Shown piece after piece: positions 1 through 12,300 of a DNA stretch of 64,000 nt (within the stretch, counting starts at the first letter, position 1; each line of letters begins with the position of its first letter). Location: NCBI GenBank assembly GCA_936450465.1, contig OW388296.1:50047750-50111749 (forward strand), read 5' to 3'. The translations under genes were made by a program, and so were the position numbers. The notes beneath the pieces were generated by a model that was not told the DNA's origin, did no database searches, and saw only the letters and a list, made by a program, of their open reading frames with translations. The DNA is from Gibbula magus. Taxonomy: Eukaryota; Mollusca; Gastropoda; Trochida; Trochidae.

Positions 1-617
1 TGGTAATGAGAGTGATACATGGTAATGTGAGTGATACATGGTAATGGGAGTGATACATGGTAATGAGAGTGATACATGGTAATGGGAGTGATACATGGTA
101 ATGGGAGTGATACATGGTAATGAGAGTGATACATGGTAATGTGAGTGATACATGGTAATGTGAGTGATACATGGTAATGAGAGTGATACATGGTAATGGG
201 AGTGATACATGGTAATGTGAGTGATACATGGTAATGAGAGTGATACATGGTAATGAGAGTGATACATGGTAATGAGAGTGATACATGGTAATGGGAGTGA
301 TACATGGTAATGGGAGTGATACATGGTAATGTGAGTGATACATGGTAATGAGAGTGATACATGGTAATGAGAGTGATACATGGTATTGAGAGTGATACAT
401 GGTAATGAGAGTGATACATGGTAATGAGAGTGATACATGGTAATGAGAGTGATACATGGTAATGGGAGTGATACATGGTAATGAGAGTGATACATGGTAA
501 TGGGAGTGATGCATGGTAATGAGAGTGATACATGGTAATGTGAGTGATACATGGTAATGGGAGTGATACATGGTAATGAGAGTGATACATGGTAATGAGA
601 GTGATACATGGTAATGA
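1..617. repeat. 19-bp minisatellite (about 32 copies) in intron 4 of GST-A
   Basis: Head-to-tail copies of TGGTAATGAGAGTGATACA run from the window edge to about position 617. The main variation is at one position (GAGAGT, GGGAGT or GTGAGT), with rare single changes such as TGGTATTGAG near 382. The array probably continues left of the window. It lies just downstream of exon 4 of GST-A on the minus strand, so it falls in the intron before the missing last exon. Positions 618-697 are unique intron sequence. Confidence 0.97.
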
Positions 618-697
618 GAAAGTGAATCAAAGTAAGACAAGCGAATCATGGTTGACAATAGAAAATTATGAAAATCATACAGAGATATATTTCTCAC

Positions 698-805
698 CTT
701 ATCTCCCACACAATACCCGTTGCCTCCATTGTCCTTAAGTATTTTCTCGAACATCCTCATGAAGTTAGGTATCTTCTCAGTCGCTGCTTCTTGGCCCAAC
801 TCAGT
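698..805 (-). CDS. GST-A exon 4
   Basis: This 108-bp exon encodes [20 protein letters not shown] and continues to VGDK. The acceptor AG is at 806-807 and the donor GTGAGA ends at 697. It starts and ends in phase 0, as in the paralogues. Confidence 0.88.
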
Positions 806-3800
806 CTAGATATAGATGAAAATAATCAGATCGCGAAATGTTCTTTCTGGGTATATTATCCCATATGGATTCATTATTTCAAATGACTTTGTCATCTTGA
901 TAACTTGATATTCTCTGTTTAGCAGATCATCATATTTGAAAATAATATCGTTTCGTCAAAATGGAAAATAAACAACCTTACTCGATGTTTACTCTTCGCA
1001 TGACATATTAGGTGCGAGCTATGACTTGTGGGGGAAGTTGTCTACTCACCTTCTTTGCTTCATCCTTTTCGTAGAATATTTTGACCAGCACGCTGATGAC
1101 GTCCTGTATTATACCCAGCACTGTGTCAATCTGCAGAGCCTCGATATCGTTCTTACCGTAGAATCCTGGAACAGTTATAAAGGTTGAAACATGCTTCCTG
1201 TAAATGTTTGAGTATCGATCAAATTGAGAATATAATAAGATTAAGACTTGTAAATTTATTGAAGAATGCTGGTTGTGAGTTTATCATATTCTCACGCAAG
1301 TCGTAACACTCAATAATCACTGACTAATTTAAGCATCGCAGCATTTCCTTCACTTTTCCGTGCTTACATAGCCGAGCGCTGCACTTGAAATGGGTTTTGA
1401 TTCGCTAGCAAAGAACCATTATATTCGGCAAGGCTTAAATGAACCAATGCTAGGAAGTTGATAAAAATCTAATACGTGCGCAAATATGGTGACATATGTA
1501 AGAATAAAACACTTACATAAGTATTTGATTTATCGAAATGAAGTAATTAGTTTTGATTTCACCATACTGAAGTGTTTGAAGATGATAAATCAATTTGAGT
1601 CACTTATAATGTAATGATAGTGTTCAACGATTCTCAAAAGATAAAAAAAAACTGTATCTCACGACAATGTTTACCGAAAGTTCTGGCCAGGTACCTCGCT
1701 ATAGCGCTGCTCTGGCCATACTGTTTACCATCTATCTCCAGGACCGGCATCTGTCCGAATGGGGTGTCTGAAACAGGAGAAATAAAACGTATACTTAACG
1801 TATAAGCTAATGAATGCGTCAATACATGTATCAATACCATGGTGTATATGTCTGAATAAGTTGTACACACTCACTTTTTTCCGTAAATTGATCAAGAGAC
1901 AACATATTTTCGGTCCCATTTATTGCGAAACTGTGAATGGTTTGAATTTGATTAATAATGATCTGATCTTGGAAACACTGGACCATGTACTTGTTTTGGT
2001 AGCAAAGCAATTATCTCATTACTTTATTATCAGGTAAACTAATGTGATCAGTTATGCAAACAACTATTCGTTTAATAATTCATAGTGATTTATTACCTCC
2101 GCTACTAGCAAATGCGGAACCAGGATTTATTGGAATTGATTACATAATCACGGGACCTTATATTTTGAAACAATTTATAAATATCTAATGGTATTCTTTT
2201 ATTGTCGGGTAAAATAATGGGTTACGATAAACCCTTCGTGATTTATATCTAAACGTAGACTATAACACAAATTACCTTTGAGCAGGTGTTCTTGATACGA
2301 GCTTTCATAGAATTATTAATGTGTGTGTATAATTTATGCAAAGTGATCCTAAGCTACTGTGGTTGCCTTTCATTAAGAAATGTAAAGATTTGTACATTGA
2401 TTGTTCTTATATGAAAATAACAAAGTGTGTTCTCAAGGGCTGAAATTGTGTAGCGGTGTTTGTATTGGAGTAGGGGCCTACTCTTTACATAGAGCTGCAT
2501 ACCGAAAGTTTGTTCACCTACATTTATATTTGAGTGAAATATCATGTAATTTGGCATGTCACGCGAAAACTAAACTGATTGATCACTTTGCATTTTGGCA
2601 TTATGAGAAGACAGTTAGGTGTTCCATAACATAATCTGATTTGATGTCTCACAGTAAACAGTTATAGTTTTGGCAGCTCTTTGAAAAGACCAGGGGTAAA
2701 TCTTTTCAAAACTAGTTTTGATTTTTTTTCTTGGAAGTAATCAGTGATCAACTGGGTCAAAATGCATCATATATCTTCTCGTATACTCATTCATTATATT
2801 TGTGATGAAACGTCTTATCAAGTCGATATGAAAAGTTTTATTCGAAAAAGAGTGAAATTTGAAATCTCAAAATTTGACCCTTTCTGTCTACTTTATTATG
2901 CCAAATTTCACTAACCTGCACCACTGATCACATGATACTTCTGAAAATAATTATTTTACAAATGGATATTTGATGAGTCATTGTCACTGTATGCGATGCA
3001 ATTAATTGACGTTACATTGAACGTCAATTTACATGATATTTGCACTAAGATACACATGTAGGTGAACAAACTTTCGGTATGCATCTCTATAGTAGGTGAT
3101 AACGATTATATTGCCAAACTTTTACGGGACAAAGGAGATCAATTATATATGAATAACCCATGAACGGCTAACCAACGCAGTGTTCAAGACCACTTGTACT
3201 AGCGAGTTCTTGCACGTGCTGCCCATGCTTTACCATTGAACCGCTAGCGGGTTCTCGCTAGCACTAGCCATCTTGAACACAGATAATCGTGAAAATACGT
3301 ATCAGCAATTATTAATTAACTATCAATGTTATGGCATGTATACGGCATATACGGCCTAGACCATATGATTCGACAACTGGGCCAATTCGGAGAAACTGGG
3401 CCAATACGGGAAAAACTGGGCCAATACGAGACAAATTGGGCCAATATGAGTACTAGTCTGAGCATGCGCAGTTGCACATTAGGTAAAAGCCTGAAGCTGT
3501 CGCTTCACAACTTTGACCCGTGCTATTTGTTCACCAATCTTGTTTATAATTATTATTTCAATGTGAATGAGATTTGTTGTGTTGTGCAAAAAGAATGAAA
3601 ATAATTTAATTAATAAAATTGTCATTAATTAAGTATTTCCGTATTGGCCGAGTTACAGGTCCTCGGTCCGTTGTTTTGGCATATGTATCCCCAATCGCCA
3701 AATATCATAATTACTAGTTTCCAATTAAAATTGAGTAACATCATTATGCATGCGCAGAAACCGAACTGAACTGAACGTCCCATTTACATGCACAGTAGTT

Positions 3801-4505
3801 ATGTGACCTATTAAACAGTATCAACTCAAATTTGTCTTTTTGTCTGTTATAAATAAGATTCCAAAATTACGTTTGACTCATTGACGAGGGCCACACGCTG
3901 TGCATCGTCCGGTTTTCGATCAGAAATCACTACTTTTACCTTCATATCGTCAAAATGCTAAGTCTACTATCATCAAAATGGTAGTTTTCGGTAACAGTCG
4001 GTTCTTCTCGATTAAGTAACACTATAAAGTTTGCAATATAAATTATGTGACCCCCAAAAACACAATGGATGATACAACCATAGTTACGAAAGTACAGTAA
4101 GCATTAAAAGTTCACAGACGACATTTAGCCTAGTGTTTCATCAATCTTATTGTAGGACTCCATTTCAATATTTATAATGTTGACTACTTATTAAGGTATT
4201 GTTATACTTGAAATAGTTTGCAGGCAAACATACACACTCATTTCAATGTTAATCAATGAAATAAAGAAATACAAACGTAAGTTCAATGTACGGGCGTGTT
4301 ACCTTGCTATACAGGCAGATCGCCACTGTAGCCGACGGCGTGTGTAAATACTGACCTACATATCGAACTTACTCGGTTTCTCATTAGGCCATGTTTCCTG
4401 TGTAAACCTCACATCTTCGTACTCCTGTCCGGCCATTGCAAACAGTAGTCGGGATATCTCACCAAATCCCTTGGCATTGAAGTACTTGAACTTGTAGGAC
4501 GGCAT
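698..4505 (-). CDS. GST-A: sigma-class glutathione S-transferase, exons 1-4 (3' end outside window)
   Basis: Joined exons 4373-4505, 1675-1767, 1050-1165 and 698-805 encode about the first 150 residues of a roughly 200-residue cytosolic sigma-class GST (the family of haematopoietic prostaglandin D synthase and cephalopod S-crystallins). Such enzymes conjugate glutathione to electrophiles. Visible are the thioredoxin-fold domain (residues 1 to about 77) with the catalytic Tyr8 in KYF, Trp39 and Lys43, the cis-proline Pro52 in QMPVLEIDG, and the glutathione-binding Gln63-Ser64. The helical domain follows, with [11 protein letters not shown] and VGDK at the end of exon 4. All introns have GT/AG ends. 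Phe14 replaces the Arg usual at this position. The final exon of about 159 bp, as in the two paralogues, must lie left of the window, beyond the minisatellite. Start chosen: ATG at 4503-4505 beginning MPSYKFKYF, typical of the family. Confidence 0.9.
1050..1165 (-). CDS. GST-A exon 3
   Basis: This 116-bp exon encodes [20 protein letters not shown] through DEAKK, the first helices of the C-terminal domain. The acceptor is CAG at 1166-1168 and the donor GTGAGT begins at 1049. The first two bases complete a glycine codon split with exon 2. Confidence 0.92.
1675..1767 (-). CDS. GST-A exon 2
   Basis: This 93-bp exon encodes [20 protein letters not shown] and [10 protein letters not shown]. It includes the cis-proline and the Gln-Ser glutathione-binding motif. 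The acceptor TTTCAG and donor GTAAAC flank it. Confidence 0.94.
3180..3280. mobile_element. Short MITE-like inverted repeat with GTGTTCAAGA ends
   Basis: GTGTTCAAGA at 3180-3189 is mirrored by TCTTGAACAC at 3271-3280. The inner arms also pair (ACTAGCGAGTTCTTGC against the complement of GCGGGTTCTCGCTAG). It encodes nothing. Two other hairpins in the window have similar GTGTTCA ends (5909-6230, 14376-14440). Confidence 0.65.
3374..3450. repeat. 20-bp tandem repeat, four copies
   Basis: Four diverged copies of AACTGGGCCAATACGGGAAA are found. The core TGGGCCAATA recurs every 18-20 bp. Confidence 0.85.
4373..4505 (-). CDS. GST-A exon 1
   Basis: The 133-bp coding part encodes [20 protein letters not shown] through WPNEKP. 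The donor GTAAGT follows one base of the next codon. Tyr8, Trp39 and Lys43 of the glutathione site are here. Confidence 0.93.
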
Positions 4506-5908
4506 CGCGTGGAGGGAGACTTGAGTTACCTGTGGCTTGTTCTTGTAAAGGTGTAAGGCTGACCTTTGTACCTATGTGTGATTTCTTACTGAGCGTTCTG
4601 ATAACAGACTCGTTCGTGAATGTGTTGGAAGTTTCCTTACGCTGATTTCCTTTGTTACTATAACCAGGCCTTGTCTCATACTGTATCTTATATCTTATCT
4701 TATATATACATTTTATGTGGCGGGTGTTTTAAATAAATATGAAATGAAAAATGTGAAAACGCACATTGTATGTATGAACGTGTGTGAGCTTGTGTGCGTG
4801 CGTGTGTGTGCAAGTGTACTTGTGTCATATGTGTGGCGAATTACTTGATGGCTGTAAAAGGGTTCTTGTCCCGTTAATCGTATGCGTGTGTGAAATGATA
4901 GATTATTGTAGCACAGAGATCAGTGTGCTGTTATTGGCATCGTAGATTTTATACCATTTATAACATATTCATTTCATGAAATATATCTTCGATTGAAATA
5001 TAGACATATAACTGCAAATAAGACATCATGGCACCCGCAATTCTACATGTGGACGTATCGAATTCCATTAACCCCAAACAGATAAAACATGGCATCAAAG
5101 ACAAGTTAATGCGTTTCTACTAAACACTTTCCCGTTGCTGGGGAGCAGGGCAATGTGTCAACACACTTGAAGGCAATAGATAAGGTTGTCAACCTATGAT
5201 CAATCTAGATATTTTCAGTATAGAAAATATTCTACACACAACCAATCATCTGCTACTAATTGCCATATGTATTATATAACGGATTCAAATGGCTATCTAT
5301 GTTGTACTCTGTTTACCACACAATTGCCTGAATTTTAGTATTTCCCTAGCGAGAGCGAGGTATATACCGATATGCCGACATGAGTGTCAGACTCATAGTA
5401 GGACATAAACACTAATATAATATTGTATTTATTATCTATGACTTTGAGGAAAATACGCTAAAATCTACTGTCAAGCACTGGTTAGCTTTCCGCCGTAGCC
5501 GCAATAAGAACGTAACGTCATAGGCGAAGCGTTGCCGTCACAACATTATTTATGACGTCACGGCGCCATGACACAATGATATTTTGCCTTTGGGTATCGT
5601 ATCGAAAATGAGAACCCCGACCTTGTAGGTAATAAAAGGTATGTGCATGTAGTTAAGGTTATGATTTAGACCTTTTCCCCCCAAAAAGCTTGCAATCTAC
5701 CTCAATGAAAATCTTAATAACTGCCAAGTGTAGCGCGTTTTAGTGATTTAACCAGTATCACATATTGACATTATTCAATCTCTTATCTGGGTGACCTGGA
5801 TATAAAATCTTTTCACATTCCAATTGTAAGGTGTGTTGAATGCGAAGATCAGACAGTATCAGTATTGATCTCTTGTCCTAGTCACAGTAGGGAACATAGC
5901 AACCAGAG
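4506..5908. other. Region upstream of GST-A, no gene seen
   Basis: This is the 5' flank of GST-A on the minus strand. It contains a short impure GT-rich run near 4785-4815. No coding similarity or clear promoter element is visible. Confidence 0.6.
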
Positions 5909-6230
5909 GCGTGTTCAGAACGGCGAGTACTCGCGAGTACCCGCTTCTGAGCGACAACGAGTTCGCGATACCACTTTTAAGCAGTCTCGCCAAGCGAGTA
6001 TTTACGATCCAAAATGGAGTCGCGCGTCACAAAATTTGATTACCTCATTTTTCTTTCTTTTATTACCCCCTCAATTGAAATGTGGTCAGTTGATATGTGC
6101 AAGTCACCTGTTTTTTTCCAAAATGGCGATGATATTCTGAAAATAATATTATCTTGGGAAGTACTCGCGACCTCAGTTTCCGTTCACGAGCCGTTCGCGG
6201 GTACGCGCGTACTCGCGGTCCTGAACACGC
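5909..6230. mobile_element. MITE-like element with GC-rich terminal inverted repeats
   Basis: GCGTGTTCAGAACGGCGAGT at 5909-5928 is mirrored at 6211-6230 (ends in CTGAACACGC). The arms continue through GAGTACTCGCGAGTACCCGC against a diverged partner. The roughly 320-bp element has an AT-rich non-coding core. Short open frames across it are by-products of the inverted repeat. Confidence 0.75.
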
Positions 6231-6339
6231 GTCAGATGTCTTTCGGTACAGTGGACTGAATGGACAGTTCATATCTTTCTTTAGCGTTTCAGAAATGGTT
6301 ATCAACCCACCTGCAGTCATTATACTCGTCCATATCGCG

Positions 6340-6850
6340 GTCAGTCTTTGATTGTTAGTGTTTGATTGTTAGTTTATTTGGAGTCAGTCTTGATCATCGC
6401 AGTTTCAATTATCAGTTTTGGATTGTAATGCTTTCTTTGATTGACAGTCTTGATTGTCAGATTTTTTGTGTGGGTTTCATTGTAAATTGTTTGATTGTCA
6501 TGTATTGATTGTCAATTGAGATAACCAGTATTTGATAACCAGTCATTGATTGTCAATATTTGAGCTTCAGCTTTTGACTGTGAGTTTTTGATTATCTGTT
6601 TTAGATTGTAAGTTTTTGATTGTCAGTGTTTAATTGTCAAACTTTGATTGCCAGATTTTGATAACCAGTCTTTGATTGTCAGTTTTTCATTATCAGTTTT
6701 TGATTGTCAGTTTCTTATTGTAAGCTTTTGATTGTCACTTTTTTATTGTAAGCTTTTGATTGTCAGTTTTATTTTTATTTTAAGTGTTTCATTGTCAAAC
6801 TTTGATTGTCAGATTTTGAAAACCCGTCTTTGATTGTCAGTCTTTTGTTG
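6340..6850. repeat. Degenerate minisatellite, unit near TTTTTGATTGTCAG
   Basis: The core TTGATTGTCAG recurs dozens of times with irregular spacing of about 15-20 bp. Variants include TTGATAACCAG and TATTGTAAGC. It lies between GST-A and GST-B. Confidence 0.85.
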
Positions 6851-7189
6851 TTCAGATTGACTGTTGACAGGTTTTAAAAGTAGTGTGTAGTGTGTTTAAA
6901 AATTAAATCATTTTATTTATAAATACGTTTTCTTTGATCATAGAATCTATTTGCTTCTTACCAATTTAAAAAAATATTCAAAACCGGACAAAGAACGCAC
7001 CTAGCATGCCAATTAGTCCAAAATATTTTTTGAAATCTAAGCAGAGAAAAATACACATTCGTTTTGACAGCGAGCTTTTTGTCTTTTAAGTAGTATAAAA
7101 TATAAAATTATATGTAAAATGATATATCTCAATGCAGTGTTGTGTTTAAATTGTACATTGTACGACTTTGACGTTCATTAAGTTCATGA
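6851..7189. other. AT-rich intergenic stretch, nothing recognised
   Basis: No repeat or coding signal is seen between the degenerate repeat and the adjacent MITE. Confidence 0.6.
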
Positions 7190-7552
7190 TTAAAGGGGCT
7201 GTAGCACGTTTTTTGCAAAATTTATTCTTTCAAATTTCCTATTCATAATGATAGTTTGTGTCATTTAAATTTACTTTATAGGGTCAAACATCTTATTACA
7301 CAAACCAATGATCCGTTGTAGCAATAACGGTGTTGTGTATTAAGCAAAAATTGCATGGCGGCCATTTTATTGTGAACAAATTTTATTATTGCAGATGAAA
7401 AAAACGATTCCCATGGCTTTATGCATCTATGAACTTTCAATTTTTAACATGGTTTTCTGAAGAGAAGAGGGTGTTTTACTATTGGTGAACTTATTTTTCA
7501 AATACATTTTATCGACTTATTTGAGCACAAAAACGTGCTACTGCTCCTTTAA
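7190..7552. mobile_element. TTAA-flanked MITE, copy 1 (full length)
   Basis: TTAA at 7190-7193 and 7549-7552 flank a 355-bp element. It starts AGGGGCTGTAGCACG and ends in the near-complementary CGTGCTACTGCTCCT. It shares its interior with copies at 20882, 25967 and 44772, so it is an ordinary member of one non-autonomous family. Confidence 0.9.
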
Positions 7553-7819
7553 TATGTGTTTAAAATTTATATTAATCGAGTAAATTACCATTTTCGAGAC
7601 ACATTTTTTATCTTACATCATTAGGATTCCATCCATTCAAATCAATATAAATCCTCTCCTTCCCTCAAACGTTCATAAATGTACATAATTCCAAAAAAAT
7701 ACCTAAAGAACAACACTTTCAAGCAAATGCATCCTGTATATTTTATTCCTGATTTTTCAGACATTTTCAGACATATCGACAAGAATGCAACATTGACACG
7801 ATGATAGCTTACACTATTA

Positions 7820-7937
7820 GTTACACGGTGTTTTGACAGGGTGTACGGGATTGTAAGACCCTTGTTAATTCCGTATTTTCCTGAGGGAAATACAAGGGTC
7901 TTACAGTCCCGTACACCCTGTCAAAACACAGTGTAAC
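7820..7937. repeat. Long hairpin (arms about 45 bp)
   Basis: Positions 7820-7864 (GTTACACGGTGTTTTGACAG and on) are nearly the exact complement of 7893-7937, with a loop of about 28 bp. Sequence just right of it (TTTATTACTCTTTAGAT near 7940) is mirrored near 8435-8460 (ATCTAAAGGGTAATAAA). The hairpin may therefore be one end of a larger element reaching about 8465. Confidence 0.8.
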
Positions 7938-8541
7938 GTATTTATTACTCTTTAGATCTATTATTTGTAATTATTTCATTCATTTCCGATAAAAAAAATA
8001 GGCTTCATAGCTATTTCCGTTTGTGATAAAAACTCCGAACACTGTGAAGCAGCAAAAACACTGTAAAGAGTTTACCACTCCATATCAAGGGAGATAACTC
8101 TGCGGCTAAACACTAATCGATTTTGAATTTATTATTACTTGAAGAATAATAGAGAGATACATGTTTTTACTGAATTAGTTTATTGACGCAAACAAAATAA
8201 AAAATTATATAGGTTGAAATCACCGTACTTATGTTTGTAAAGGTAAGTTTCGATTCTGAAATTTCGAGTCGAGCAACCGTTTAACTTCCGCATTCCATCT
8301 AAGGTCAAGATCATCCGTAAGACCCGTGTAGTTAGTCACATGACCTGTATTCACGGGTCAAACGGATGGTACACCCTTGCAAATCCGCCTACACGGTTTC
8401 GTATGCATTGGCTATTGACCAATCAGAATTCAACAAATTTATCTAAAGGGTAATAAATATCAGTGTATTTTAGAATAACATGAAATTGATCAAAATGACG
8501 TGAACCCGATCAAGGTTTTCCTCGACTCAATCATTCCATGT

Positions 8542-8700
8542 TCATCTTTCTGTTACGGGTCGTTTCTCCACCCATGCCTTGATATTTTTGTTTGCACCGA
8601 CAGTGTTGTAGCATTTCGTCACCAGGGCGAACTTGCTCAAATCTGCCAGATCCTTCAGAGTTCCGCATATGTCAAATATAGCAATATCCCCCAGGCTAAT
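8542..8700 (-). CDS. GST-B exon 5 (terminal)
   Basis: This 159-bp exon encodes [20 protein letters not shown] through [10 protein letters not shown] and ends with TGA at 8542-8544. The acceptor CAG is at 8701-8703. Length and phase match the last exon of GST-C. The block ADIAxFD is kept as GDIAIFD. Confidence 0.9.
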   Translation of the reverse strand: MSLGDIAIFDICGTLKDLADLSKFALVTKCYNTVGANKNIKAWVEKRPVTER

Positions 8701-9270
8701 CTGGAAAGGTATAAATGATCTAATTAAAGTTACAAATTATCTAAAAAATATCAAAATATCTAAGAAAATTACAAATGATATTATTCTTTATTTTGTTTAA
8801 AACAATTATAAAATGTGAGTGTATGAATGGGCCATGAAATTTATATACATATCACAGGCAAATAAAGTTTAAGTTTGTCCCTTTAAAGCTTCATTATTTG
8901 GTTTTGCAATACATTGATAGTTTGTTATAAACATATTTTACTGACAAACAGGCTGGCAAAAAGGAATCCAATTTGGGATACCCTTTTCACAAGGAAAACG
9001 TCAATATAAGTTATGAAAACGTCTGAATTTCAGGAATTCACGACCTTACTGAGCTATCTCATGCCCTTTCTTCCAGTAAATAATCACGGAGTTAAGGACA
9101 TGTGTATTTTACAAATCTTGTCTCTTAGGAGGAATGAAATCTTGCCTGACGGGATTACCCGACCCCCACACAGTATCCCGACCGCCGTTAACTAGGATTT
9201 TCTTAATTTCAATACACTACCCGAACCCCGCCATCTATGATAACATGACACCATCCCCACCCACCCCAAC

Positions 9271-9349
<79 letters not shown>

Positions 9350-12300
9350 GAACACCGAGCAGTGTACCTAGATCGGTTCTCTTTGATTACCTGATCCCCA
9401 CTCTGGTACCCCGACCCTAACCCTAACATCTATGATTACTTGATTCCGACACCGTATAAAACCCCGACCACCGTCATCTATGATGACCTGACCCCCACAC
9501 ATCATCCCCCCATTATCTACGATTACCTGGTCCCCCCAGAGTACCTAGACCCCGTTAGTATGATTACCTGACCTATTAGCACAATACCACGACCCCGCCA
9601 TTTAAAATTACCTTATCTCCAACACAGTACCCCGATCCTCCGTTATCTCTGAAGATTTTCTCGAACATTCCAAGGTAGTTGGGTAGTTTCTCCTCTCGGT
9701 TCTCGCGGATAAGGTCAGCCTGTAAACATATTATTTCGGACAATACTAAGTTTAAATTCCATTAACATGTGTTTATAATAATTCTAAAATTACATGTGAC
9801 AAATTTGCATATCAATTATGTTTTTCTAATTGAACGAAAAGTTCAGACAAGACTATATAATATTCACATGCAAAATATTGTAACTAAATGTGTCCAGGGA
9901 TTTTCCAATGATATGGACATATTTTCATATGAACTTTCAACTGGTTTGCGATTACAGGAAGCTTGTTTGCACATTCATTCGAAAAACACCTAATTATGTA
10001 ATTATCCGGTTATTTATTCTGTCTTCTATCAATTTTATATTTTTAATTTTCCACATTATTTGTAATACACACTACACAAGTTCTCATAAAATACGAATTA
10101 TATGAAACGAGTGTCCTTCCTATTATAGGAAGGTCACGAGTTTCGTATGATTCGTGTTTTATTTAGCAATATTGTTGGTCGTCTTAATATGTATACAGCA
10201 CTATATGATTTCTTGAAAACTCATCTCGGTGCTACCGATAGGGTAGTACATGCAATGTCAGTTTCCTGGATATTTCGTGACTTCGTGATGATTCTTTAAC
10301 ATTACTGCAATATGTCGCCTTATAAGTTTGTTTTAGCTAACATTTGATTTCGAAAATGAAGTCATTTTTGTAAATTATATGTAGAGACCTTCTTTGCCTC
10401 ATCTGTCTCAAAGTGAGCCTTCATCAGAGTGGAGTAGACGTCCTGAAGAATTCCCATCACAGTGTCAATAACCAAGGACTCAATATTGTCCTTGCCGTAC
10501 ACACCTGGTACAGAGATAAGATTGTGAAACATAAAAAGTCACCACTAACGTTATATTTCAAACCTATAATTCATTTCATTGACACATAAAAACGTTCAAT
10601 TCAAAATGAAAATGAATTTACATGAACTAAAAGGAAATAAATATGTATAAGTGATACATATCAACTTTCTATATTTGTATTTTTATCATATTAGCACGTC
10701 AACCGAACATTAAATAAGTCCTACTACTTTCAAGGATTGTTCGCTTTGAATATGAAATAGTTGTATTTTTTGTAATGCAAAATATTTAATCTTAATTTTT
10801 GGGGGGCTTGCAATCCATTTGAATGAGTTTTAGTTAAGCCAAGGAAAGAAGTCTCCAGGTATTTTCAATTGGATGGGGTGAACTATTTTGCGAAAGATGT
10901 GTACATTTGTTTTCATTTCCGAACACAATAACATATGTAAATTGAATAATATTTATTGAGATAGGTATCAATTAATAAAAAATTAACTTATTTCTTACCG
11001 AAGGTTTTGGCGAGGTACCTCGCTATAGCGCTACTCTGACAGTAGGGTTTCCCATCGATCTCCAGAATGGGCATCACACCGAAAGGAGTTTCTGGAACAG
11101 ACGGGTTTGTTGTCCTATTTCTCCTTTATAGCATAATTTGAACTTATAAGAAATGTGCTTAAGTGTATAATGAACTAATCATATCCCTTGACTTTTCTAA
11201 ACCTTCTACGTCCCAATTTTGATAATTCCAGTCTCCTGGGTAAAGTAAAAATGTTCCCATGGAAATATTTACCCACATAAGTATATTCATAAGTGTAAAA
11301 TCATCCTCGATAATCCAGCGCTTTCGTTCCGATAAATCTACGCTTTAGTTCCGATAAATCTACACACAAGTGTGTGTGTAGATTTATCGGAACGAAAGCA
11401 CTGGATTATCGAGGATGGTGTAAAATATGTAAAATACTTTTTGACATTGAAAAAACTTCCACTTTCAAATTGATATCCTGCATGTAATAATTAATACACG
11501 CTAATATTCAAAATTAAGCATTGACAGTAATGCAAAATAAATATCAGATGTGTCCTCTGTCCCATCCTACACAACATGGCTTGAATCTTCCAATGTAAAG
11601 TCCTAAAAAAAGGCCACACTGTTTTTTTATCTATTTTTAGGGGTTGAATATTTAGTAGCCAGATTAAACAATCTAGAATCAGGACACGTTTTAAGACCCC
11701 TTGCAATATTTGCTTTTAGGTTTCGATGACAGACTGAGCGTGTTACATGCATAGTCAGATTCGATAGCGAATAGGAGTTTTCCTTTGGCCTAGTATTGAA
11801 ATTGGATTGAAATGACAAAGTTCCTTTAGCTCCTTATAACATGTATAATCAATATCCTGAGATTTTTTAATTTTATTTGAGACACGAAAAGTCTAAAAGT
11901 ACAAGTGAAAGGTAAGGTACGGTAGGATAATATATAAGGAACAGTACTAGTGTATATTTACTGAAAACTATCATATATTCTATATTCACCTTTTTGCATA
12001 TATGATTATCAATATAACATACATGGAAATACGAGTTTTAGTAACGGCATCGATTTATTGGCACAAATCAATAAAATGCATTTTTTTCAAAAACACATAC
12101 CATGACCACACTGCCCGTGTTATCAATTAGACTTAAACCCTTTTCACATGGACACATTTCCTTATGTCAGTAAACATACTCATGAAAGTAACTTTACTTA
12201 GGGTGGCATGTGAACGCATTTGCTTACATGAGTAAACATACTCCTTGAGTAAATATACCTAAGTAAAAGTATATTTACTAAACCCCAGAGGTCTAGTAAA

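Larger units (their letters stand above)
1768..4372. other. Intron 1 of GST-A
   Basis: This 2.6-kb intron has no recognisable coding sequence. It holds a 101-bp inverted-repeat element (3180-3280) and four copies of a 20-bp repeat (3374-3450). The remainder is AT-rich unique sequence. Confidence 0.7.

Noticed and set aside
1614..2037. Short open frames on both strands around GST-A exon 2
   Set aside because: They are shadows or intron read-through of the real exon at 1675-1767.
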